Positions 1-6,086 of a stretch of DNA of 7,239 nucleotides are shown piece after piece. The first letter of the stretch is position 1; each line of letters starts with the position of its first letter. Source of the DNA: Bacteroidales bacterium (GTDB lineage: Bacteria > Bacteroidota > Bacteroidia > Bacteroidales > F082); the NCBI GenBank assembly GCA_017651645.1, contig JAGCCO010000230.1, forward strand, positions 1-7,239. The letters are read 5' to 3'. The notes under the pieces were generated by a model that was not told the origin of the DNA, did not search any database, and saw only the letters and a program-made list of their open reading frames with translations. Made by a program: the position numbers and the translations under genes.

Positions 1-67
1 GCGCCATCTGCGTCACCTTCACAGACGGGGCCTGATACTTCCGTGTTTTGTTGTTACGACGAAACAT
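1..67 (-). CDS. Start of small leader-type protein, left flanking unit (partial)
   Basis: On the minus strand an ATG at 67-65 opens a frame that runs off the window after 22 codons. The visible part contains YQAPSVKVTQMA, which matches YQAPNALVTHMA in the small protein at 550-735, and both begin with M-x-R-R and a Lys-Thr-rich stretch. It is therefore a paralogue of that gene, and its first 22 codons are identical to the copy at the right edge. It lies about 128 nt downstream of the leftward promoter at 195-234, so in this orientation it should be the expressed copy. By analogy with the central operon it may head a second fimbrial operon to the left, but those genes are not visible. Function unknown. 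Confidence 0.72.
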   Translation of the reverse strand, partial: MFRRNNKTRKYQAPSVKVTQMA

Positions 68-111
68 TTGTTTATGGTGTTAATTTGTTAATAGCCAATA
101 TGTTATAATTC

Positions 112-141
112 AACTTCCTATAATGACCGTTATGAGAAGTT
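112..141 (-). other. Recombination site A (promoter-donor site)
   Basis: Read on the minus strand, this 30-bp site has a 12-bp arm AACTTCTCATAA, a 6-bp spacer CGGTCA and a 12-bp arm TTATAGGAAGTT. The arms are inverted repeats matching at 10 of 12 positions. This is the usual layout of XerC/D- or Cre-like tyrosine recombinase targets. The spacer (124-129 on the plus strand) is not palindromic, so the site has a direction, and it faces opposite to B and C. The promoter always remains attached to the inner half of this site, making A the donor. It lies 51 bp upstream of the start codon at 67. Confidence 0.85.
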
Positions 142-156
142 CTAAAACCTTTCATC

Positions 157-173
157 ATCCCGGTCAACGGGAT
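157..173 (-). other. Hairpin in the 5' leader of the switch transcript
   Basis: ATCCCG (157-162) and CGGGAT (168-173) form a perfect 6-bp stem with a 5-nt loop. It lies about 20-40 nt downstream of the expected transcription start of the leftward promoter, upstream of site A. Because it travels with the promoter, it would be in the leader of whichever unit is switched on. No U-run follows it on the minus strand, so it is more likely a leader structure or a protein or RNA contact point than an intrinsic terminator. It could also be coincidental. Confidence 0.4.
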
Positions 174-194
174 ACAATTTACCCTACGTATTCA

Positions 195-234
195 AAGTGC
201 AAAGTTAATCCATTTTTGGCAAATTGCAAACAAA
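195..234 (-). promoter_or_regulatory. Bacteroidales sigma-ABfr promoter pointing left
   Basis: On the minus strand there is a -33 element TTTG (230-227; a second TTTG overlaps the upstream side at 234-231), a 19-bp spacer and a perfect -7 element TAACTTTG (207-200). This fits the Bacteroidales consensus TTTG / TAnnTTTG at normal spacing. Transcription should start near 193-197 and run left through site A into the small gene starting at 67. It is the only good match I found in the intergenic DNA upstream of the three small genes. After inversion it would sit at the same distance from B or C. Confidence 0.85.
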
Positions 235-380
235 TCTTGTAAATTTTGCGACTAACTATCTCTCTCTGGTTGGTGAGGATACTACTTGAGACGAATCCTT
301 GCGTTAGGTGATCGATACCGGTGGCCTTCTCACAACCTTTTTGGCCCCGCTGAAATCAGGGAAACTGGTCATATTAGTAC

Positions 381-428
381 CTTTTTATTCCAATAAATGT
401 CAAAAAGTGATTATTAGTGTATTAATAA
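381..428. other. AT-rich short inverted repeats upstream of the promoter
   Basis: Three short dyads cluster here: CTTTTT (381-386) with AAAAAG (402-407), enclosing TTTATT-CC-AATAAA (384-397), followed by TTATTA (411-416) with TAATAA (423-428). The cluster lies inside the invertible cassette, upstream of the promoter in every orientation. It could be a regulator-binding region or a weak structure insulating the cassette from read-through. AT-rich DNA yields such dyads by chance, so this is only tentative. Confidence 0.3.
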
Positions 429-474
429 AACCAGCTGTAAATCAATAGTATAATTGGATAAAATATGAACAATC

Positions 475-504
475 GATATCCCATAACGGTCATTATATGA
501 TGTA
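475..504 (+). other. Recombination site B (acceptor for the central fimbrial operon)
   Basis: The arms are GATATCCCATAA (475-486) and TTATATGATGTA (493-504) around the spacer CGGTCA (487-492). The central 16 bp CATAACGGTCATTATA are identical to sites A and C. The outer arms are degenerate, with about 8 and 9 of 12 positions matching. Its direction is opposite to A and the same as C. It lies 52 bp upstream of the ATG at 550, nearly the same spacing as at A and C. Weaker arms could make recombination here rarer than A x C. Confidence 0.82.
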
Positions 505-549
505 AGGGTCCAACTGCAGGAAAAAGATTAACAAAATAACTATAAAGCA

Positions 550-735
550 ATGATTCGTCGTATCAAAAAAACAAAGAATTATCAAGCCCCGAATGCGTTG
601 GTGACGCATATGGCGTTTGAGAGCAATTTCTGCACGACTGTCCGTTTCTTGATGGATGTCGAGGATTATGACATCCGCAACGCCGCTCCTGAGTCGGAAC
701 GTGCGGGTGAGTACTTTGAAGACATCATCTCATAA
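550..735 (+). CDS. Small leader-type protein, 61 aa, first gene of the fimbrial operon
   Basis: This is a complete 61-codon gene with a basic N-terminus and the segment YQAPNALVTHMA, then an acidic C-terminal half. It has no signal peptide or membrane segment. The pattern Y-x-x-P-x-x-x-V followed by a hydrophobic residue, Glu and Cys resembles small uncharacterised Bacteroidetes proteins near surface loci, but I cannot name a family. It is homologous to the two truncated genes at the window edges, and the similarity extends into the non-coding leader (an AACAAA-rich stretch just before ATG). Its stop codon is 17 bp before the fimbrillin start, so the genes are co-transcribed. It may act as a translated leader, an assembly factor or a regulator; function unknown. 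Confidence 0.75.
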   Translation: MIRRIKKTKNYQAPNALVTHMAFESNFCTTVRFLMDVEDYDIRNAAPESERAGEYFEDIIS

Positions 736-739
736 CTCT

Positions 740-745
740 AGGAGG
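740..745 (+). promoter_or_regulatory. Shine-Dalgarno AGGAGG before the fimbrillin gene
   Basis: A perfect AGGAGG lies 7 bp before the ATG at 753. Bacteroidales genes mostly rely on A-rich initiation regions rather than strong Shine-Dalgarno motifs, so this is a comparatively canonical site. It fixes the fimbrillin start and suggests strong translation of the presumptive major subunit. Confidence 0.65.
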
Positions 746-752
746 ATCGATT

Positions 753-2678
753 ATGAAGAAGATTTATGTTGCTATGGCGGTTGTTGCGACCGTGCTGTTT
801 TCATCCTGTGTCCAGGAGAAGAATTTCAACGAGATCAGCGTAGGAGAAAACGAACTTTCCTTCGTCATGCAGGGTGTTTCCACGCGTTCTGGAGAAGAAT
901 TGCCAATGGCTGTCAAGGGGGTTACCATTCCGTTGGGCGATGGTATAATCTTGGAGGAAACCATCGAGGAACTCAATCCGGGGCCTGCCACCAAGGGCCA
1001 ACCAGTCTATACGGCGACTTTAGCTGATGTCTATCCGAGCATGGGCGTGTATGCCGCGGGTAAATTCGGTGACGCCGTATTCAATAAGATGGACGAAGCG
1101 CAGTACAAGGATCAAGGCTGGCGTTATAACCATAACTATAATGGAAGCCCCTGGCCGGATGACAATAAAGAGCAAGTCGATTTCTATCTGCGCATGCCTG
1201 CCAGCGGAGGCGGTGTCTCCAATTATAATAAGACCACCTTCGAGTTGACGTCCCCCCTGAATGGCCTGGAGCAAAAGGACCTGCTCTTCGGTCAGGCTAC
1301 CATGTCAAAAGAGGAGCATCATGCGAAGCTTCCCGGCGGCTATCCCGTTACGATGAAACACGCACTCTCCGGCATCAAGTTCCGCAACGGCCATCCGAAC
1401 GGTACCATGACGAAGACCATCATCACCAGGGTTGAACTTATCGGCCTGAACAAGTACGGTAAGGGTACCGTCGGAGAAAAAGGTGTTGTGACTTGGGATC
1501 CGGTGACTCCCGTGTTAAGCACGGAAGAGAATCCTTTCTATTTGGTCTTTGATAATCCTACCTATACGAAAGGAGATGGCGCATCGAATCCGGACGGCAC
1601 CGTTACCGCCTGGAGCGATGGTTTGACCGGGACCTCATGGACAGGCGAGAACGCAGCCTCAGACCACAACCTCAACCACGCGAACGGCGAGTTGACCTTC
1701 TGGTTCGTCCCGCAGGAAATTACCGATAATGTCGTCCTCAAGGTCTACTTTACCGTCAAGACCCCTGATTCCGTGGACGGTTTCGAGACCGAAGCCTGCC
1801 ACTCCATTAACTTGGGCGCGATGCTGAACGAGAAGTATCAGAGTGTCGAGGGCAATGCGGGCAAGAACCTCAAGTGGGAGGCCGGCCAGCTCCGTACCTA
1901 CACGCTGAAACCATTTGATGTGGATGTCGAAATTGAAGATGAGATAACTGCTACTACGAAATCCGACCTCCATATCGCCAACACCGGAAACGTCGATGAA
2001 TATGTCCGTATGCTAATTATGGGTAACTGGTATGGTTGGGAATCTGAAAAATCGAAGAACAACGGTGACGAACCTTCCATCCTGGTCGGCTATAAGTATC
2101 CGAGCAAAGAAGCCGCGGCTACGGCCGGGGAGCCGAGCGACCCGATGATGCTGCCTTGGTACCGCGAGGGATATCCTGTTAAGGATGACGTTTATTATGC
2201 GACGGAGGCAGAAGCTGTCGAGAATGGTTGGGTGAAAGGCACTGATGGGTACGGTGATCCTTATGGACATTTTGACAGTACTTTTGCATTAGCCAGTCTT
2301 GGTGACCGCGATGGCGATAAAGACGATTGGGCGGATGCTTCCGGTGGTTTCTACTATACGATGCCCATCGGTCCTGGAGATGGTGTTGGTACTGCGCAAT
2401 CTGCTACCACAGATTTGTTCGAATCCTATGTAGTGACCAACGTTCCTAGGATCTATATCGCAACAAGCGGCGTGCATCGTACAGAGGCAGTTGGTGTCCA
2501 TCTTGTTATGGAGATCGTGGTTCAAGCCATAGCCGTCCCCAAGAACGATGATGGCACCAACAAATGGTGGCTGCAAGCATGGTATGAAGCGACAGGTATC
2601 TCCAAGTTGGATCCTGATGCAGATAGAAATGCTGCCTACAAGACAAAATATGAGGCCGGTGAATATAATCAGGAATAA
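753..2678 (+). CDS. Fimbrillin-family lipoprotein (Mfa-like), probable major fimbrial subunit
   Basis: The 641-residue product starts with a lipoprotein signal peptide (MKKIY..., hydrophobic to 18, lipobox FSSC with lipidated Cys19). Residues 30-390 carry fimbrillin (Mfa_like_1-type) hallmarks: TRSG near 44-47 shortly after the N-terminus, HALSGIKF at 203-210, ELTFWFVPQ at 313-321 and AGQLRTYTL at 377-385. In known Bacteroidales fimbriae such lipoproteins reach the outer membrane, an N-terminal strand is removed by an Arg-directed protease and subunits join by strand exchange; Arg45 is a plausible cleavage point. Residues 400-641 form an extra domain with NTGNVDEYVRM (410-420) and a late MEIVVQAIAV stretch followed by WWLQAW, reminiscent of Gram-positive TasA/camelysin-like pilus and matrix proteins. 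It is longer than most fimbrillins. It ends with tandem TAA TAA, 23 bp before the next gene. Confidence 0.85.
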   Translation: MKKIYVAMAVVATVLFSSCVQEKNFNEISVGENELSFVMQGVSTRSGEELPMAVKGVTIPLGDGIILEETIEELNPGPATKGQPVYTATLADVYPSMGVYAAGKFGDAVFNKMDEAQYKDQGWRYNHNYNGSPWPDDNKEQVDFYLRMPASGGGVSNYNKTTFELTSPLNGLEQKDLLFGQATMSKEEHHAKLPGGYPVTMKHALSGIKFRNGHPNGTMTKTIITRVELIGLNKYGKGTVGEKGVVTWDPVTPVLSTEENPFYLVFDNPTYTKGDGASNPDGTVTAWSDGLTGTSWTGENAASDHNLNHANGELTFWFVPQEITDNVVLKVYFTVKTPDSVDGFETEACHSINLGAMLNEKYQSVEGNAGKNLKWEAGQLRTYTLKPFDVDVEIEDEITATTKSDLHIANTGNVDEYVRMLIMGNWYGWESEKSKNNGDEPSILVGYKYPSKEAAATAGEPSDPMMLPWYREGYPVKDDVYYATEAEAVENGWVKGTDGYGDPYGHFDSTFALASLGDRDGDKDDWADASGGFYYTMPIGPGDGVGTAQSATTDLFESYVVTNVPRIYIATSGVHRTEAVGVHLVMEIVVQAIAVPKNDDGTNKWWLQAWYEATGISKLDPDADRNAAYKTKYEAGEYNQE

Positions 2679-2701
2679 TAAAATAGGTTAAAGAAAGTGC
2701 T

Positions 2702-4762
2702 ATGAAACAGATTAAATATATTCTTACCTCCCTTGTTCTCTTGTTCCCTGTCCTGGCACATGCCGCGACGGATAACCCGCCGATCTACTCCAATTATAAA
2801 GTGGAGAATGGCGTTGCTACGGCAAAGAGTGTTTCAGCCTCTGATGAAAACAACGTCTATACCCTCACATTGGAAACTTTCGCGACGGGTGTCAAGACGA
2901 TAGTCAAGACATATACTCCTGTGGATGTGATACTCGTTTTGGACATTTCCAATTCAATGACCGAGTATAACTACTCGTATTATGATGAAGATCAAGGCAG
3001 GCAAGTTACGGGTACACGTCTCGCGGCCTTGAAATATGCTGTCGGGAAATTCGTTGATGAAATCGCACGAAACGATGGTTTTGATGACGACGGTAATCGT
3101 CGTGTTGATGCGGATGGCAATGAAACAGTACTTGGAAACCGTATTCAGGTTGTTACCTTTAATTCAAGTGCATCCGCTCGCTTTTCTGCGTTTCAGCCGG
3201 CCTTCGCAAATCAACAAACTATCAAAACTAATGTAAATAACATTACTGAAGATAGAGGGACACGTACTGATTCAGGATTGGAGACTGGTCTTACTTGGGT
3301 GAGAAATTCTATATCCCAAAAACCTAATAGCAATCGTGTTGTAGTAATGTTTACTGATGGCTGTCCTTCAACTAGTGGCGCGACCAATTTCACTGCTAGT
3401 TATGCAATTTCTGCTGTAAACAACGCGTATACCATAAAGAATACCACTTCTTACAATGGTGTTACAAGCAATACTGGTGTTGCGACCGTTTATTCGATTG
3501 GTCTGATAGATTGGAACGTACTTTCGACTGATAATCAAACCTATGTCCGAAACATGATGGACTACATCTCCTCTAACTATCCAGACGGACAAGCTTCCAG
3601 TACAAATACTTTCACTTGTACGGGTACCCGTGTTGCTGATACATTCAACTTCTACGTAGATGCGAACGAAACGGACTTGGGCGAAATATTCAAATCCATC
3701 GCTGTGGCTTCCGGAGGTTCCGAGAACACAATCCCGGGAGAAACGCAGTTGGTTGATGAGGTTTCCAGCAGTTTCGAAGTCCCTTCAGATTTCGAAGCAT
3801 CAGATGTTGTTGTCTATTACCGTACTATCAATGCAGACGGGACACAATGGGTGGGCAGTGCTGCAACTACCTCTCTTACAAAAGTTATTCTGCCCGATAA
3901 TTATGATCTAACTCAGCTCCCTCCTGAGAATATTGCGGCACAAATCGCCGATGAAAATACCGTCGGCGTTTATTTGAAAGACGGAAAGCTTGTGATACTC
4001 GGATTCAATTACAGTAAAATTGACGGTGACGATGAAGATGGGAGTACCGAACACCCTTATACCGGTAACTGGGTCGGCTGGCGGACAAACTCAAGCAATA
4101 ACACTGTGTGCGCAGGCAAGGAGCTGGTAATTGAATTCAACGTGAATGCGATTAATGGTGTGACAGGAGGTGATAATACAAACACGAATAAGTCTACTTC
4201 TGGTGTTTATATTCCTACCTATGATGAAGATGGTAATTTCACTGGTTACACGAATGCCACTTATTACCCGTATCCTGATACAGACCTCCCGATAAGGCTT
4301 GTCATTGAAAAAGACGGACTGAGACATGGCGAGAGTGCAACCATACAGATTTATCGTGCCCCTCAAAAAGCCGGCTCTTATGATGCTAACACGGGCAAGC
4401 CTGCCCCGGATCTTACCAATGGATGGGAGAATTTTACCAAGGTTATCCTGACAAATAAGGGAGAAGATTTTGATACGGTGACCAAGATACTTCTGAGTTT
4501 GGACCCGAGCTATGTGTATAAACTCGAAGAAGACGATTGGGGATGGGGGTATAAGCTTGACACAAAGACTTATGATACCTCAAGTAAAGAAAGCAATCCA
4601 TTCACTTTCACGAATACACTCAAAACCACGGATGCCGAAGGGAACCCCATCGTGAAGCATGCCGAAGCAGTTTCCATCAACCACTTCGGAACAGGTGCAC
4701 ATGCAGACACTTATAAGAGTTCCAAGACCAATTACTTCAATTCCACCAATTCTACTGAGTAA
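2702..4762 (+). CDS. Secreted VWA-domain fimbrial adhesin (Mfa5-like tip or minor subunit)
   Basis: The 686-residue product has a type I signal peptide (hydrophobic 8-18, likely cleavage after AHA at 19-21) and no lipobox. A von Willebrand A domain spans about 74-335 with a complete MIDAS: DISNS (Asp81, Ser83, Ser85), a Thr in RGTRTDSG (187 or 189) and FTDG (Asp219). An acidic insert at 125-143 (FDDDGN, DADGNE) may bind calcium. A strand-rich middle (340-485) is followed by a Cna-B/FctA-like domain (about 527-640) with IEKDG (Lys536), YKLEEDDW (Glu609/610) and FTNT (Asn638), the arrangement expected for an intramolecular isopeptide bond. P. gingivalis Mfa5 likewise combines a VWA domain and an isopeptide. 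The protein probably sits at the tip or along the fimbria as a metal-dependent adhesin. It shares an operon with the upstream fimbrillin and has an A-rich start region. Confidence 0.85.
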   Translation: MKQIKYILTSLVLLFPVLAHAATDNPPIYSNYKVENGVATAKSVSASDENNVYTLTLETFATGVKTIVKTYTPVDVILVLDISNSMTEYNYSYYDEDQGRQVTGTRLAALKYAVGKFVDEIARNDGFDDDGNRRVDADGNETVLGNRIQVVTFNSSASARFSAFQPAFANQQTIKTNVNNITEDRGTRTDSGLETGLTWVRNSISQKPNSNRVVVMFTDGCPSTSGATNFTASYAISAVNNAYTIKNTTSYNGVTSNTGVATVYSIGLIDWNVLSTDNQTYVRNMMDYISSNYPDGQASSTNTFTCTGTRVADTFNFYVDANETDLGEIFKSIAVASGGSENTIPGETQLVDEVSSSFEVPSDFEASDVVVYYRTINADGTQWVGSAATTSLTKVILPDNYDLTQLPPENIAAQIADENTVGVYLKDGKLVILGFNYSKIDGDDEDGSTEHPYTGNWVGWRTNSSNNTVCAGKELVIEFNVNAINGVTGGDNTNTNKSTSGVYIPTYDEDGNFTGYTNATYYPYPDTDLPIRLVIEKDGLRHGESATIQIYRAPQKAGSYDANTGKPAPDLTNGWENFTKVILTNKGEDFDTVTKILLSLDPSYVYKLEEDDWGWGYKLDTKTYDTSSKESNPFTFTNTLKTTDAEGNPIVKHAEAVSINHFGTGAHADTYKSSKTNYFNSTNSTE

Positions 4763-4777
4763 TCATTGAACTCTATT

Positions 4778-4870
4778 GCCGAAGCAGTTTAGTTTTACCA
4801 CTTTGCAAAATGTGCAATAGGAAGTTCTTCTGTCGGGACTTATCAGAGTTCAAAAGTGAATAATTACTAG
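4778..4870 (+). pseudogene. Decayed duplicate of the VWA adhesin 3' end
   Basis: Immediately after the adhesin stop, the same reading frame resumes as a degenerate copy of its C-terminus. It opens with the same 13 bp (GCCGAAGCAGTTT) as 4661-4673, giving AEAV, then a TAG at 4790-4792. It continues with FYHF ... GTYQSSKVNNY and a TAG at 4868-4870, against INHF ... DTYKSSKTNYF in the live gene. All of it is in phase with the live gene. It is best explained as a relic of a tandem duplication or recombination between related adhesin genes at their 3' ends. It is too short and interrupted to be functional. Confidence 0.7.
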
Positions 4871-4882
4871 ACGATTTGCAAA

Positions 4883-4918
4883 AGAAAGCAGCTTCTTGGT
4901 AACAAGAGGCTGCTTTCT
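4883..4918 (+). terminator. Strong hairpin terminator after the fimbrial operon
   Basis: Positions 4883-4898 and 4903-4918 form a 16-bp stem (one G-U pair) closed by a GTAA loop. Only a weak U-rich stretch follows (GTGTTTT), so efficiency as an intrinsic terminator is uncertain, though the stem is long. It separates the fimbrial operon from the recombinase genes and would keep recombinase expression independent of the promoter switch. Being nearly symmetrical, it could also act on leftward transcription. Confidence 0.65.
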
Positions 4919-5177
4919 CGAAAGTGTTTTACCTCCATCAACACGGATGAAAACGCAGCCGTCGCGAAGTTCCATGGGCAGATGACCATTGATGTCGTTA
5001 CCGCCAGAAACGAGGAGGAGACATGATCTCTTCGTACTTCTGGGGGCTTTATCCCTATTCGGAGGAGGCGCTATACGATATGTACGATGGCACCGTTGAA
5101 ACATCTCTTCCCAGTGAGCAGACCGTCGAAATGAACACCTTTACCGACGATCCAAATAAATACAAACGCTGTTTATT
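4919..5177 (+). other. Region of uncertain ORF remnants before the recombinases
   Basis: No confident gene lies here. One plus frame is open without an obvious start from the hairpin to a TGA at 5024-5026; its last part reads protein-like (INTDENAAVAKFHGQMTIDV). Overlapping that stop as ATGA, a second frame starts at 5023 (MISSYFWGLYPYSEEALYD) after a purine-rich GAGGAGGAG and runs out of frame into the first recombinase, ending at 5325. The protein-like composition and the overlap suggest either the tail of a decayed gene followed by a small coupled ORF, or one frameshifted gene. No family recognised. No consensus promoter for the recombinases was found in this stretch. Confidence 0.3.
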
Positions 5178-5984
5178 ATGGAATACAAGTCATTTGAACA
5201 GCTTCTCCGTGAAAAGGATTTCGCGGAGAATTCTATCATCAGCTATGCCTATGCGGTGCGGGTATTTCTGGAGAGATACGGAGCACCGAACCGCACCAAT
5301 CTGTCGGCCTACCGGTCGTACCTGATTGAGAACTACAAGCCCGCCACGGTGAACTTACGCATCCTGTCCATCAACAAATATCTGAATGCAACCGGACTCG
5401 GGAAACTGCAGTTGAAATTCATCACCCTGCCCAGGGAATCTTTCCTGGACAGGGTGATCAGCAAGGAGGATTACCTCCTTTTCAAGCGGTCGCTCCGGAA
5501 GGAGACTGACCAGCGGTGGTATTTCATCGTGTGGTTCCTGGCGGCCACAGGTGCGCGAATCAGCGAACTGACCCGATTCAAGGTGGAACATGTCCGCACA
5601 GGGTATGTCGACCTTTATTCAAAGGGCGGGCGCATGCGGCGTTTGTACTTCCCCGAGACTCTTCAGTCCGAGGCGATCCAATGGCTGGAAAAAGAGGAAC
5701 ATCAGGAAGGCTATCTGTTCCTGAACAGCCGCGGAACCCCGCTGACACCGCGCGGCATTTCGTTCCGACTGAAGATCTATGCGAAGAAATTTGAAATCGA
5801 CCCCGACCTGGTCCACCCCCATGCCTTCCGGCACCTATTTGCCAAAAGTTTTCTCCAAAAGAACAACAACATCGCCCTCCTGGCGGACCTCCTGGGCCAC
5901 AGCAGCATCGAAACCACCCGCATCTATCTCCAACAGTCCAGTCGTGAACAAGGAAAGTTGATGAACCGGATTGTGGACTGGTAA
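5178..5984 (+). CDS. Tyrosine site-specific recombinase 1 (probable invertase)
   Basis: The product is 268 residues with an N-terminal SAM-like core-binding domain (about 1-85) and a C-terminal catalytic domain (about 90-268). The full catalytic set is visible: Arg127 in TGARISEL, Lys149 in YSKGG, His215 and Arg218 in HPHAFRHL, His241 in LLGHSS and nucleophile Tyr250 in TRIYLQ. The compact size, without an arm-binding domain, fits XerC/D-like and Bacteroidales phase-variation invertases rather than phage or conjugative-element integrases. It is a close paralogue of the next gene. It most likely acts on sites A, B and C, whose arm-spacer-arm design suits this enzyme class. The ATG at 5178 aligns with the conserved N-terminus. 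Which recombinase uses which sites cannot be told from sequence. Confidence 0.9.
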   Translation: MEYKSFEQLLREKDFAENSIISYAYAVRVFLERYGAPNRTNLSAYRSYLIENYKPATVNLRILSINKYLNATGLGKLQLKFITLPRESFLDRVISKEDYLLFKRSLRKETDQRWYFIVWFLAATGARISELTRFKVEHVRTGYVDLYSKGGRMRRLYFPETLQSEAIQWLEKEEHQEGYLFLNSRGTPLTPRGISFRLKIYAKKFEIDPDLVHPHAFRHLFAKSFLQKNNNIALLADLLGHSSIETTRIYLQQSSREQGKLMNRIVDW

Positions 5985-6000
5985 TCATGTGAAAACTTTC

Positions 6001-6035
6001 GTTGAAACAATCCGCCCGTTCACTGATTAGATTTG
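6001..6035 (+). promoter_or_regulatory. Possible weak promoter for the second recombinase
   Basis: A perfect Bacteroidales -7 element TAGATTTG lies at 6028-6035 in the 102-bp gap between the recombinases. Upstream there is only a GTTG (6001-6004) at a long 23-bp spacing, or TTTC a little further out. The start would be near 6042, about 45 nt before the ATG at 6087. This may let the second recombinase be transcribed separately from the first. The weak -33 element keeps confidence low. Confidence 0.33.
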
Positions 6036-6086
6036 CATCTGAGCGCATTAATTGCAAAATTCGCCTAACTAAACTATGAAAACGGG

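Larger units (their letters stand above)
1..141 (+). repeat. Left arm of 141-bp perfect terminal inverted repeat
   Basis: Every base of 1-141 is the reverse complement of 7099-7239 with no gap; identity stops at 142 (C here, G expected). The inner edge coincides exactly with the inner edge of recombination site A. The arm holds site A, a 51-bp untranslated leader and the first 22 codons of a small gene reading leftward. The repeat probably continues beyond the window, because the reading frame is open at position 1. Perfect identity suggests recent duplication or homogenisation by repeated inversion. Confidence 0.97.
142..474. other. Invertible promoter cassette between sites A and B
   Basis: This 333-bp stretch contains no credible ORF. 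It lies between oppositely oriented sites A and B and carries one strong Bacteroidales promoter pointing left, a small hairpin downstream of that promoter and an AT-rich region with short inverted repeats upstream of it. Recombination A x B would reverse it and aim the promoter at the small gene at 550 and the fimbrial operon. Small invertible promoters of this kind are well known in Bacteroidales for capsule loci and surface proteins. No convincing rightward promoter was found here, so the central operon should be silent in the orientation shown. Confidence 0.78.

Noticed and set aside
215..248. Possible rightward promoter TTTG (215-218) with TAAATTTTG (240-248)
   Set aside because: The -7 element has one base too many between TA and TTTG, so it is not a true TAnnTTTG. 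Rightward activity in this orientation cannot be fully excluded, but it is much weaker than the leftward match.
361..368. Fourth copy of the recombination core near GGTCATATTA
   Set aside because: Only part of the spacer and one arm match; the ATAA half-arm is missing, so it is not a plausible site.
656..1027. 123-codon plus-strand ORF overlapping the small gene and fimbrillin start
   Set aside because: It is out of frame with two well-supported genes, has no start context and shows no domain features.
5035..5042. TACTTCTG as a -7 element for recombinase 1
   Set aside because: It has one mismatch to TAnnTTTG and no TTTG at proper distance upstream; it is not supported as a promoter.
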